This document shows, one piece after another, positions 33,588 to 46,127 of a stretch of DNA of 64,000 nt. The stretch covers positions 61,251 to 125,250 of the forward strand of contig MEDY01000024.1 of the NCBI GenBank assembly GCA_001724265.1. The letters run 5' to 3'. Below the pieces are notes generated by a model. The model was not told where the DNA came from, made no database searches, and saw only the letters and a list, made by a program, of their open reading frames with translations. Position numbers and translations under genes: made by a program. Within the stretch, counting starts at the first letter, position 1, and every line of letters starts with the position of its first letter. Source of the DNA: Rhizaria sp. SCN 62-66 (lineage: Eukaryota > Rhizaria, unplaced).

Positions 33588-34902
33588 CTGGAAGAGTGTC
33601 ACGAACACCGCGAAACGGTCAGCAAATTATTGAACTCAAAGTGAGCGCTTAAAATATATAATTTTAAAAACAATATAAATTTTCAACACACTCATGGAAC
33701 TGCTATTGCACAGCTAGAAACTGGTATAAATCTGCATGAAAGTTGAGCTAGGATGACGCGGACCTCCTCGTCGCCACCCACCATAGAGCCACAAAACAAC
33801 TTTTCTTCACTCATAGTGCACAAAGCGCAGGTGTATACAAGCGACCAGAGCTAATTCTCGTTTATGTGAGTTATACCTAGATAATGTCTCTGATCTCCGT
33901 TAAAATAAACTTAAAGCTGATTATACCTTTGAGAAAACCTTACTTTTGGACACAAACCCACCACAAACGGACGTTCAAAGAACGCTATTCGCGCTTCAGC
34001 TGCATCAAGATCAACCACAACAGAGACGGCTCGGTAGGAAAATGTGTCTCTAATGCCGCGTTTTTTTACTGCCTATGCAACCTCGTTGGCAGCCAATGTC
34101 ATCCTGCGCTAACGGAGAGGCCTCTCCATAACGCGTCTGCAGTATCTGGACCCAAGCGGGCGCGGTCGAGACCGTTCATGAACGGTGCGGCGCTAAGGTG
34201 ACAAACCAATGCTGGAAAAAGAAAAAAGGTAGTGGAGATGATGCAGAGATGCATGGTGATCTCGCACGCGGAAAGCAGCTCTTGAAGTGTTAAGCGAGTT
34301 CAGGACAGTTGGCAGAAATGTCGGCACGACACGAAGAGATGTGACGGTTCGCAATAATATGGTAATAAAGTAGACATTTAGAACGCATTGATGTCACTTT
34401 TTACTTTTGCCGTGATTGAGACTTGAAAGATGTGCAGACATGAGTAGTGCACGGACGTCAGACCTGCTTGATGACTGAGCATCAAGTGACCGTGAGCAAC
34501 AAGCAGGCCAGTTCAGCTATTAATTTTGACAGAGATAGAAAACAAAACGCGTGTTGATAGTGTGTATGTGGGGCTGTTTGTCAAATATGTTGTCTCATCT
34601 TTCTTTTGGTATGACTTTAGAGCTGCCGCAACACGATATAGCGTGACAGCAACTTGAAAAATATTATTTCGAAGTATATAATTGACCGAAACATGATCCA
34701 AGTGAAAATAAACGTGCGCAATATGATGTCCATCTGTGTTAGAAACCAATTTATGTTGTTTTCTTTGTTTCGGTAAGATTTTAAGTTGCTTGTGCAGGAA
34801 CTAAAACGTAACAATGCAGAGGGCACGAGTGGGACGGGGGAACGAAGGGCGCTCACGAGGCAACAAGAAACAGGGATAGATCTCGTTTAACCAACGCACA
34901 AC
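33588..34902. other. divergent intergenic region (1.3 kb)
   Basis: Lies between AFG1 (minus) and the metalloprotease gene (plus). The longest open frame (33884-34201, plus, 105 codons) has no domain and an AT-rich codon pattern unlike real exons, so I do not call it. A 16-bp perfect palindrome is present at 34171-34186. No tRNA or other RNA gene is recognised. Confidence 0.4.
34171..34186. repeat. 16-bp perfect palindrome
   Basis: ACCGTTCATGAACGGT is identical to its own reverse complement. It lies in a small GC-rich island of an otherwise AT-rich intergenic region, about 700 bp upstream of the metalloprotease start. It could be a binding site for a dimeric regulator; nothing else supports this. 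Confidence 0.5.
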
Positions 34903-37900
34903 ATGGCTCGCTTTAAACTATTAGAGACATTTGGACGTTACGTCCAAAAGAAGCTGACGTATATCCTTGCAGTTCTTGCGGCGCTGGTGCTTGTCGCCAC
35001 GGTTGTCATGGTGGTCGTGATCATGGCAACGGCTCCAAGCAGCGGAGGTGTCAACGGAGCTAGCGTCGCATCATCGCCTCCACCGTTGATTGCCAACAGC
35101 GCAGTACTGCCAGCCTCTGCAATCCCGCACCGCGTAGTGTTTCCGAAGCTAGAAAGGTTCGTTTTATCTTGCGTGACGTTGTTAAACTGTTCACTTGCTC
35201 TCCGCCCACTTTCAGGTCGTTGTCAGTGCACTTTTCTGTTCATGCCTCACTTGAACAATGAGTTTCCTTCTTTGACGCTTTTATCATTTGCTGTGCTGTA
35301 TTTAGTTCAAGCTCGAAAACCGAGTTGTTTCCGTCTCGTGTCACGCTCGCGCTCACTACCGGCGCCGTAAACTACACCCTTGATCTCGATCGTTCTAACT
35401 TCTTATCCAAGCAATACCAGCACTCAACGTACGTCGTAACGCAACTTTAAAGATATGTCCTTATGGTTACAGCTGCTTCATCTATTTATGCTGCTGAATT
35501 GTGCGTCTCATTTTGTTCTGCGATGATTTTGCCTCTATATCTGTCTTTGATCGCAGTATCACTCCCGGCCCTGACGGACGCCTGCGCTATGCCGCCGCAT
35601 CGGTGTTGCCCCATATCGACTGCTACTACCGCGGCCGCGTGCGCGGCGATTCCACGTCACTAGTTGCTGTCGATTTCTGCGACGGCTTCCTGCGCGGCAG
35701 CGTAATCACCTCACAAGGCGCGTTTTCACTGGGTTCGTACTCAAACTTCCTCGATGAGACTAACACGCCCATTGCGCGCGTCTCACCTGTCACCGGCAAC
35801 AGCGGCGCTGGCGCTGGCGCTGGCGGCGTTGTTGTCACGCCGACCGAGGAGTCCGTTGCCGCCGCGCTGGCAAACAGTGCGACGTATGCCACTTCTGGCG
35901 CCGCCGCAGCCGCGTCCGCCGCTCTCGCCGCTGCCGATGCAGCAGACTCTGCCTCTGCTCGCCGTAGTCGCCTCACCAGTCCTAACAACGGCCGTGGGCA
36001 CAGCAAGGAGCCCTGGGACTTGCCCGGCGCCCACATCGGCCGCCAGTCAGACACGCCGGTAGTGATCCGCTCTGCCAAGGACTGGGAGCGGCAACGGAGG
36101 CGGCTTAGCTTTGGGCTCGACCGCAGTCCCTCGCTCCTCGACCGCGAGCAGGACGCCGCTGCGGACGCAACGTATTTGGCGGAGGGTGAGAAGTTAAGCC
36201 GCGCGCCGCGCACCTCTGCAATCACCAGCACTGACGCTGAGAGCGCTGTAAGTAGCCGCCGCAGTCTGCTCAGTAGCAGTCTGCTTGCAAACGAAGGGGG
36301 TCCTGGGATGGCGGTAGTCGAGCTGCCCACAATACCCGGCACTAACGCTAATGTAAACGCAAACGCAAACAGAAACACTGGCAGTACACCGGGAGTTAGA
36401 GCCCGGCGCGGTGTCGCAGCGTCTCTGTTGTCGCAGCCACACGTGATCACTGACGCTGCCGCTGAGCTCAGTGCGTTGCGCAAGCTTGGCCTTGCGGGCA
36501 ACTGCGGGCGTACAGTGCTACGGCAGCAACTTGAGCAGAAAAAGCATCTCGAAGCACTTCAACGTGGGAAGAACAGTAAGCGCAAGAACGTCGCGGGTTT
36601 CAAGTCCAAGAGTCTGCCGGACGGCCTAAGTGAGATGAAGTCTAAAGGTGCTGTGATGCGGCCTGAGCTCGGTGAGACAGAGGCAAAGATGCGAGAAAAG
36701 AAGAAAGCCGATAAGCTGCGTGAAATCGCACTTACGCGCACTGCTCTGCTCGCCTTGGCTGAAGCTAAGAAAATAGCTTTAGAGGAGCGTAACGAAGACA
36801 GCGGTGATATGACGAGTCTGAACCCACGCTTCGTTAATGTTAACATTCATAATCGCGGCACAAGTGCTGACATTAACAGCAGCAATCGTGTTTCTTCTTC
36901 GAGCTACAACAGTACGACTCCTGTGCCGACAGGCAGCTTCACTCCACCGGGCGGCTTTACAACGACATCTGAGAGCGACCAGTGGGAGGACGGCAGTGCG
37001 AGCGAAAAAGCGCTTGCGCAGCTGCACAGCGACATCAAGGAGTACAGCTCTTTGTTGCCGCCGCACCTGATGAAGGCGCTGAAGAAGTTGAATCGTGACA
37101 ATAACATCATCACACGAGGTGGCCTCGGTCTGCGCTACTTAGACAACAAGAACGACAATGACAGCAGCAACGCAGCTAAGGGTGCGGCTATGCTTATGTC
37201 ACAGGATGACTGGCTTGCGCGCATGGGTCTGCCTAGCAGCTTAACTTCGAACAAAGACGACGACGAGCTTCGGAGTGCGGCGGCGACCGAGGCTGAGCTC
37301 GAGTCAGATGCTGAAGCGGATGCAGAGGCCGATGCTGAGGCTGAGAAGGCCGCAGTGGCTGAGGCTGAGGCTAACGACGCCGCAATCACTGCGCGTGCAG
37401 AGCGTGACTTGGCGCTGCTCGAGCGGTTTCCCGGTCTGTTCACGTCGCCGACGCCGCGCTTCGGCGCATCCACACCGGCCATAGCGAGCGCGGGACCAGG
37501 GCCGGTGCCGGTGACGACGGCTGAGGCTGCGCGTGCCGCCAGTGGCCGCGGTCGCGGTGAGGACGACGACACCAGTGATCGTGAGTTTGGTCGCACCAGT
37601 GATGGTGAGCGGCGCAGTCGGAAAAAGCCTGCAGCCACTGCTGCGATCGAACAAGCGCCGCGCTACATTGAACTCATCATCTTTAACGATGCTGCCCGCT
37701 CTGCGTACGCCTTCGCATTCTATCATCATTTACGCTGTGTTTGTTATCTTCTTTAACAAATTTGATGATTTTTAGCTTGAAATAACAGTTCATACTCACG
37801 ATCCCCTGAATCACTTACTTTGTTTTTGTGTTTACACTGATAGGGCTCGCGGCGCAAGCGCGGAGTCACACACGCTAAGCCTGTTTAACATGATGCACAC

Positions 37901-40900
37901 CGTGTATTACTACGGCGGTTTCGATTTTACCGTGTATCTCGTGCTTAAGGCAGTGTACTCGCTCACACAAGACCCGTTTCCAGTCTACGTCAACACCGAC
38001 GGCACGACCTCAGTCATGGGCTACAGCGGCCTCTTGGCAACCTTCGACCGGTTCCGCGAGGTCAACGCGCAGTCGCTGCCGGAGTACGATCTAGCGATGC
38101 TCATGAGCGGCCTAACCTTCGAGTCCGGCATCCGCGGGCTAGCGACCGTGGGCACCGTGTGCCAGCGCGGCCCATACGGCGGCAGCGGCTCGATCACGCA
38201 GATGACTTACCGCGACGACACGGCGAACGCAATCATCGCAGCGCACGAGATGGGGCACAACCTCGGTATGGACCACGACGGGCAAGGCAACGCGTGCACT
38301 GTGTATATCCACGTGATGCAGCCCGCTGTGTCGACCGCGACGAGTTGGAGTCAGTGTTCGAAGTACTACGGCAACGCGCTGCTCGCTGCGCGGCAGTGCG
38401 TGCGCAATAAGCCGCTCGAGCTCGCACGCGCACAGGCAAGTGGCGCTGGTGCGTATAAGCCGCCAAGTTACTCGTGGCCACCAGGAGCAGACACGAGTAC
38501 TAGCACAACACCAGTCAGATCCAGCTCTGGCTCAGGAGCTAGCTCGGGATCTGGTTCTGGCGGATCTGGCGCGACTCCTGCTATTCCAACTCCTGTAATT
38601 CCGACGCCGGACGCTGGGTCAAATCCGAACGCCAACGCCGAGGACAATAAGAAAACTGAGAAGACCAAACCTGAAAAAGACAAGAAGGACGACAGTAAGG
38701 ACGACATTAAGACCCCCACAAATCTTGGCGATGATAAGAGTGACGACGACTCTGACAGTGATAGTAGCGAAACGTTTTTTGCCGGTTCTCGCCCTGAGCA
38801 CGACGCCTTCGCTGGCCACTACTACAATCCGCCGCTGCCAAACGGCGCCGACCCGCGCACCTTTACCCTTACCGGCGTCAACCCGCCGTCAAAGCAGTCG
38901 AATGACTTCCGCATTGGCCAGCTCAGCCACGCAGGCTCCGTCGCACTGCTAGTTGTTCTAAGCCTTGTCGCCGCGTTGGCGCTCCTGTTCCTGCTCTTTC
39001 TGCTCTGTAAGCACAGCTTGCATTGGTGCCAGTACCGCGAGCCGTCCCCAGAAGACGTCCAGCGCGCTGATGCCATCGAAAACGCGATTGTCGCCAACGC
39101 GGCCGTTGCGGCGGGCATGGAGTCGCCGCGCTTCGGCAGCAGCTCGGGCAACTACAACTACAACAGCAACAGCAACACCGGCGGCGGCTACGGCGGCAGC
39201 TCTTCTGTCTCTGGCGCTGGTGGCGGAGCGCTCACGCCAGTCCTCACACCCTCGCAGAGGCGGCGACCGCCGACGCTGTCGGAGCTGCCGGGGTATTTGC
39301 ACCGCGCTCTAAGTGCTGCGACGACGCCGCGATCGGCAATGACGCCACGCACTGCCGCCGCGCAGAACGTCAACGTGAATGCCAATACCGCTGTGAACAC
39401 TGCGGGTGGCGGCAGCACGCCTGCAATCGGCGCACTTAGTCTCAACGCGGGCGGGAATGTAAGCGGGAGTGGGGCGATGACTCCGCTAAGTCTAAGGGCC
39501 AGTGCGGGTCCTGGGCCTTTACCACTCTCGGCAGGCAGCCTTAACGCCACCAACAGCAACAACAGCACCAACGCGAACATTAGCAGCGCAAACGCGAAAG
39601 TTTTAAGCGCGAGTAATGCAAAGCTGCAGGACACAAGCGGCATTAGCTCCCCCGTTCCTTACGACAACAACGCTGGTATTACGAACGCGAACGCTGGAGG
39701 CACTGCGTACGCGCGGTCGACTCCGCTCGGACTCAACACGCCGACATCAGCCGCGTCGCCAGTGACTGCAGCGCTCGTCTCTGGCATTAACGCCACTGGC
39801 GCCGTGGTTGCTCCAACTGAGGCGGCGCTCGCGTCAGCGCGGCGCACGTCGGGCTTCGTGTCACCGCGCGTTATGTCTGACAATACCAACAAGACAAACA
39901 GCAATAACGGCGGCGCAAACGCTGCAAAGGCGCAGCTGCAGTCGCCCGCGACGGCTGCTCGGACTGCGGCGGCAACAGCTGCGCTAGCTGCGGCCGCTGG
40001 CGCTAAGAGCAAGAGCCAGAGTCAAGACGAGGCTCAAAGCAAGGGTGTGGACACGAAGGATGCTGCGGGCGTCATTGGGCATAATGCTGAGCACCAGGAA
40101 GAGGTTGATAGAGAGGACGGTCTCGGTGCGATCGAGTCGGGTCTCGCCCACGGCAGCACAACTCCCACCGACACTCGCAACGCGCAAGCGCACAGCCATA
40201 GCGGCAACGGCAACGGCGACAGTGTTTTAAGCGACGACGCGCACCCGCAAGCACATGGCGACCTAAGCAGCACTGACGACAGCTACAACAACGACAGCTT
40301 TAACTATAACGACAGCGCTGACCACAGCCACGGCCTTGCCCCCGGAAGTCACCCGACTGTCACCACATCATCCTCTGCGACTCGCGAGGCGGCGGTCCGC
40401 TCTTACGACTCCGCTGCCCGCGACACCGTCATCAGTCTCAGCAGTGCCAACACCGCTGGCGGCGGCGGCGGCGGTGCGGTGGGCAGGGGCGGGCTGCCGA
40501 GTGTGCGGTCGGCGGCCGCTCTGCGGGGGATGCTGGCAACGCCCGCAGAGCTGCAGCCCGGCGGGGTCATCTCGCCGACGCGCTCGCCCGCCAACGCTGC
40601 ATACATCAACCGCGTGACCAACAACAACAACAACAACCATGACGACGGGCAGAGTAGAGCGGCGCAGGCGACGGGATTGGGTGACGCTGCAATGACTGCG
40701 ATCGACCGTGAGCAGCAGCATAATCAGCAACAGCAGCAGCAGCAGCAAGGTGACAGTAACAACGGCTCAGATCGTACCAAGCTTAGCGCGCGGCGGCACA
40801 GCCACAACAACGACAGTCAGGCAGGCAGCGCTGCTGACAGTGGCGGTGGCGCGGGTGCGGGTGCAAGTGCGGGCAGCGGCCACAGGCGCACGGCGTCCAG

Positions 40901-41111
40901 TGTGTACCAGTTTCCTCTGCCTGGCGACGGCGACGGTGGCGAGAAGATCAACGCGGCAAGCGCGAACAACAGCAGCGACAACGCAAACGAGAACATGAAG
41001 ACTGAGAACACCAACAGCAACACGAGCTATGCGAGTAGCAGCTGCAGTGAAAGCAGCAAGAGTCAGAAGGGTAAGATCTTGTCTGGCCACCAAGACGAAA
41101 ACCGACACTAA
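34903..41111 (+). CDS. ADAM-like (M12B) membrane zinc metalloprotease
   Basis: Four exons (plus): 34903-35156, 35312-35428, 35557-37704, 37844-41111; 1928 residues. Residues ~17-43 are a signal-anchor/first membrane segment. A propeptide follows (SRVTLALTTGAVNYTLDLDR ... IDCYYRGRVRGDS), then ~640 residues of low-complexity linker containing an NCGRT sequence (~440, possible cysteine switch) and RRSRKK (~811, convertase-like site). The catalytic domain begins RYIELIIFND (~826), with AAHEMGHNLGMDHD (HExxHxxxxxHD zinc site, ~974) and a Met-turn (HVMQPA). No disintegrin, Cys-rich or EGF module is visible: a Ser/Gly/Asp linker leads to a second membrane helix (~1204-1230) and a ~700-residue Asn/Ser/Ala-rich tail. 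Likely sheds or cleaves surface proteins. It stops at TAA. Confidence 0.87.
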
Positions 41112-42558
41112 GTTGTGTTGTATCACGAGAGCGCAATACGCTCTGTGATCAGGTGACCACACGCAATGGGTGTTGCGCGACTGTGCAGTGTAACAAGCAA
41201 GATTGAATTCAGTGTGAACTTGAATTTAAGAATGTGAATGAGACATTTGATCCCCAATGAGTAACAATCAGAATCCCAAACACTAGTAACATGAGAACAA
41301 GCAACAATACAATGCAAAACCAGAATACGCAACACACTTCGGCAGTGACTATGAAAAGTTGATGTATTGTGAGCTGCAACGACTACGGCTTTTTGATATT
41401 AATTTGGTGTTATAAAATATGGTATACGGAATAAAACGCGTGAGAAAAGATCCATAAAAGAAAAAGAGAAATAAAAGAAAAGATCGAAGAAAGTGACGAA
41501 GGAAGAAAAAAAAGAGTGACGAGGTACAGCCAAAGCAAAACGTGAGTCTTTGCAATCACAACGTGTGTGTAACAAGCAAATGATCATGCGGTGCGCTAGA
41601 TATACCAAGCGAAACAACATATTGATGTTATTAGATAAAAATCACAGCAGATATACTGCCAATGCACTGCTAGCGTTAGTAACAACGATGAGCGTTGCAT
41701 AGAGCAAGTACATTGCAAGACTTTGAAAAGAACTCGAATCATAGCAGTCCGTTGCTGTCATTGTTGGAGAGATAATAACTCTGAAATAGTCACTGTTTGT
41801 TGATTTTGAAACACTGTGTTGTCGCTTGCACGCAGATTTCACAGTGCAGTGCAACGACAACAAACTAGACGTGTTAGAACACAACAAACAGTAACATGTC
41901 AAGTGAAACAGCTACCATTACAACAACTTCAACTATCTTTGTCCGGACGCAAATACTACTGAAACAGCATAAGCAGAAAAGTAAGACGAAGACAGTGACA
42001 GTGCGCACTTATAGAAACCCCATGGAAACGCAAGAGTATAGACGTTAGTGCTTATAGAATAGTAAGAACAAAGGTGTACAAATGTACATGTACAAGAACA
42101 CAATAACACAAATGCTCAAAAAGTGTTCTTAGATTCACTATATTCTTTAAAGTTGAAACCTCAGTGTGGTGGCAGGGAATAATTTCCTCCAGCTTAATAA
42201 AGACAAATGTCTATGTGCAATCAACGACAGCGCAACTCGTGTGCGTGCAAGTACACTGATGTCTTGCTCCTAGTGCGACGAGTCAAGGGGCTAAACCTCA
42301 ACATCGCCAAGCAAGGTACAAGCATCAGCAGTATCACAGCAGCGAAACGAACGCAAAGCGCGCCAATGCAAACATAGACATTCATCGCCCAAACACTTAA
42401 AGACTAGCAACTACTACTACATAGCAGTCATGACAGTACTCCTACGACTTTAGTAAGAACTCTTAACACGCTTACACGCAGACATGCGCACACACGCACG
42501 CACGCAAATACGCACGCACGCGCCGCATCGCGGCTTGGTCGTGATTGAGTCGTGTCGC
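41112..42558. other. convergent intergenic region (1.4 kb)
   Basis: Between the 3' ends of the metalloprotease (plus) and exportin-1 (minus) genes. AT-rich, with no open frame worth calling and no recognisable RNA gene. It ends in a short CGCA microsatellite at about 42488-42522. Confidence 0.4.
42488..42522. repeat. CGCA/CACG microsatellite
   Basis: Iterated CACACGCACGCACGC, interrupted once by AAATA, and then more CGCACGCACGC, just downstream of the exportin-1 stop codon. Confidence 0.6.
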
Positions 42559-45500
42559 TTAATCGTCCTCGTTGACCTGCTCATTGCCGCGGAAGTACTG
42601 GAGACCGGGCACGGACGCGACATACGCGGCCTCACGGGCCGTGATCGCGGCCGCAGCGGCCTCGGCCTCCTCGGAGCTGAAGTGCGCCGCATACTCACCG
42701 ATCTGGATGAGGAAATCGCGCAGCATCTGCTTGAACGCGGCGGCGTCGTTGTACAGCGTGAAGAGGTTCGACACGAACTGCTGCACCTGCACCGTGTTGA
42801 GGTTGGGGAATGAGCGCGCGACGAGGTCCGAGATGTGAGCGCGCATGAAGGCCGCGTTGGTAGGGAACTGGCCCTGCGACGGATCCCACAGCGGCGCTGC
42901 GATCTGGTTGCTCGACACGATGCCGATGATCGTGCTGAGCACAGAGGCCTGGGAAGAGAAGCCGGACTTGTGCAACTTGTCGGTGAGGACCTTGAGCACC
43001 TCATTCGTCAGAGTGACCAGGTACGACGAGTAGAACACGGAGGCGTACTGCGTCGACTGGAAGCTCACCAGCAGCGTCTGGATGATCGACAGACCCGTCT
43101 CCTAAAAAACATCAAAACAAAGATGTTTCAGACAATAGAAAGACACAAAATGGAAACATGAGCAAATGAAACTAAAATTTTCACAAAAGTACAGTAGGAA
43201 ACAATTGAAGATAACGCGGTCAAATGTGGCGAGACATCAAGAGAAAATAGGGGTTTGTTGACCAAACGTACCTGGATGGTGCGGTCGAGGTGGCGCATGC
43301 CCCAGACGACCATGTCGACAATGAGCTTAAACTCATCGCTGGACAGCGCAAGCACGACCTCGAACGTGTTGGACACGATAGCATCAAGCAGCGTGTAGAT
43401 GCCGACGCGGTGCTCGGGGTAGTTCTCGAAATCCGACGTGATCATCTCGAGCGTGCACGGGAACGTGTTGCCGATGATCATCGGCACGTGGGGTGCCATA
43501 GCGCTGCCAAACGTCTTGATGTACGCCGTGCACAGCGGGAGCACGTCGGCGTCGCGCGCGTCGGGGGAGCTCTTAAGATAATCGCCCAGCACGGGCTGCT
43601 CAAGCTGCGGGAAAAACTCGTTCATGAGCACGTGCGCGTCACGCTTGGAGGCGTTCTCAACGAACGTAGCGAGCAGACGCAGCGTCTGCGCCTTAACCGA
43701 GAGCATCTTGCGCACAACGGCGGTGTTGACGACTGAAGGCCCGTCGGTGGCGATGGCGTTGTTGACGTAGCTGGAGCACATCTGGTAGATGGACAGCATC
43801 TCGAGGTAAATGCGGGAAATCTGACCGATGTACGCCGACTTTACCGAGGCCGCGACACGCGTGTTAGTCTTGAGCACCATATCGATGAAGTCGAGGGTCT
43901 GCGTCGAGCACAGCGCGTTGGGGTCCGCCTTGATGCTCTCGGTAAGCTGCGCCCACGTCTGGTTGGGCAGCATCATGAGCCGCTGGAGATAGCCCTCGCG
44001 CGTGGTAGGGTTGGTCTCGGCCGCGATGATCGTAGCAATAGCCTCGTAAAACGTGTAGATCTGGTTATTCTCCAAGTCACGGATCGCGAGGGGAAGCTCG
44101 TCCAGCAGCTGCAGCATGAAGTTGGGCGGGCGCGTGCCGTTGGCGGCCATCGGCGGGGACAGGATCGTCTTCTTGCAGCGGGAAGCGACCTTGAGGAAGG
44201 TATCGCAAGCCATGTCTTGCACGCCAGGGTGCTGCTCGTGCATGAACTCGAACAGCTTGCTGATGACCGTGGTGAGGAACGACCAGTGCGACTTGAGGAA
44301 ACGCGGGTACTGACCGACGACGTACATGATGTTGGCCGCGATAATCGCCTTATGCTCCTTGCGGTCCGTCTGGTTCACCAGCATCAGGAGATCGTGGACC
44401 ACCGACGCGAGGAACACCTTCTCCTGCGACTCCGTCAGCGCCTTGGCGATAGAGCCAATCGCCCAAGAGATGCGGTTCAGCATCGTCGGGTTCCACTCGC
44501 TGTGCACGCGCTCCGTCAGCTGCTGCTTCATGGTCGCCATGGTCGCCTCCGGGTCCAAGTTGGTCAGGTACACAAGGGCCTCGCGCATCGTCATATACAG
44601 CGCGATAGCGCCGTTATTCTTCAGGCGCTCGCGGACGGCGTTGCCGTGCTGGTCCACCACAACGAGCACTTCCTCGGGCTTGGCCATGCGGGAGATGAGC
44701 ACTTGGCGCAGGTTCATCAGCGTCTCTTCGTAAAACTGCAGACGGGGAGACTTGCGCGACTGCGCCGTGGCGCCCAGCAAAAGCACGGGAGGCGCTGACT
44801 CCTTCTCCTTACGGTAAATGTCGCGCAGGAACACGTTCCAGTAGTCGAGGCAGATGGAAAAGATCACCACGTCGTTCTCCTACAGAACAAATTTGAAGAC
44901 AAATGACAAAATGGGGGATATATCGTCAAAATAGAATCACGTGAGCGTGATTTTTCACTAAATTAATTGAAATAGGTTAAATCACAAAATTATAATACTA
45001 AACTTGAAAATAGCTTGAATATATAGAGCACGTACCTGGTCGTCGATGAGCGAGAGGCGCTGGAGCATGGCGAGCGCGGAAAGCAGATAGCGCGGGGACT
45101 CCTCCGTCGCACTCTCGACCAAGTTCAGCCGCGTGCGGAGGAAATCGGTGATGAAGATGGCGAGATGGCGCAGATACGTCTGCACGTTATCGTCGCCATC
45201 GTTGTACAGAGCGGCGATGTCGACCTCTGGAGGCAGGACCTTGTAGACTTGGTCCATGACGGCGATGAGCATCGCGACAAAGATGGGGTTGAACTCGGGC
45301 TTCTGCGGCAGATCCAGCACAGCAACCTCGCACAGACACTGCAGCGCGAGGTTCTGGAACAGGCCGACGGGGAAGAACTTGAGAGCGAGCGTCTCGACGA
45401 GCTTGGTGTTGAAGATGAACTCGACGGGGATCCACCGCAAGAAGCGGAGCAGACACTGCAGAGTCGACGTAAGCAGTGCGCCGTTGTCGGACTCATTGAG

Positions 45501-46127
45501 CACGTACTCGCAGAGCTGGTAAATCTGCGCGAACTCGGCGTTGAGCGACGTCTTGAGCGTGTGCACCTTGTCCGACGTCATCTGCCCGCGCGAGTAATCG
45601 AAAATCTCCTCTGACAACAGGAGCAGGATCTGCATGTTGTTCGCGCAAATCGACTGCGAGGTCTTGGAGGACTCGACGAGATCGGGGATAAACGACGGCC
45701 ACTGCAGTGGCCACTCGTGCTTAACGATGTGCACGAGCGCGAGGTTCAGCGCCTTGAGCAACTGCTTGCGCATAGACGCCTCGGCGGGCGGGTACTGGGC
45801 GCCGTCGCCAGAAAGCTTCAGCACGCGGTCGACGATGAAGTTGCGGATACCGGAGCGGTGGTCAGCGGGGATGGCGGACCAGCGGGTCTTGATTGTGTCG
45901 GTCAAAACGGTGAGGGCGTTGAGACGGGAGTAGGTCGACGAAGACTGCTCGATAATCTGGTCGACGCGGGTCCATGTCAGCTCGTGCTGCCAGAACTGGT
46001 TCAACACGCGCTGGATGGCGTCGTTGCCGGTGCGGTAGAACTCCTCAACAAGGGAGTCAAGCAGGGCGACGTCCATGGGAGCGGAAAAGTCGAGGAGGCG
46101 CGCGAGAGCGGCCTCGGGACCTGACAT
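42559..46127 (-). CDS. exportin-1 (CRM1)
   Basis: Ran-dependent nuclear export receptor for leucine-rich NES cargoes. Three exons (minus): 46127-45036, 44879-43272, 43101-42559; 1080 residues, close to the usual ~1070. The importin-beta N-terminal CRIME region is clear (WTRVDQIIEQSSSTYSRLNA, TIKTRWSAIP, KHEWPLQWPSFI). So is the central block ISRMAKPEEVLVVVDQHGN and the NES-groove helix FEFMHEQHPGVQDMACDTF. The Cys in DMACDTF (residue 589 here) corresponds to human Cys528, the leptomycin B target, so sensitivity is predicted. Exon 3 is the C-terminal HEAT region and ends acidic (EQVNEDD). Both intron donors are GTACGT and both joins are in phase 0. It stops at TAA. Confidence 0.97.

Noticed and set aside
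33884-34201. 105-codon plus-strand frame
   Set aside because: AT-rich codons, no domain, no neighbours in frame; looks like chance in intergenic DNA.
35215-35270. Extra small exon in the metalloprotease gene (frame SLSVHFSVHASLEQ)
   Set aside because: No usable donor after it. Joining 35156 directly to 35312 gives a continuous propeptide sequence in phase.
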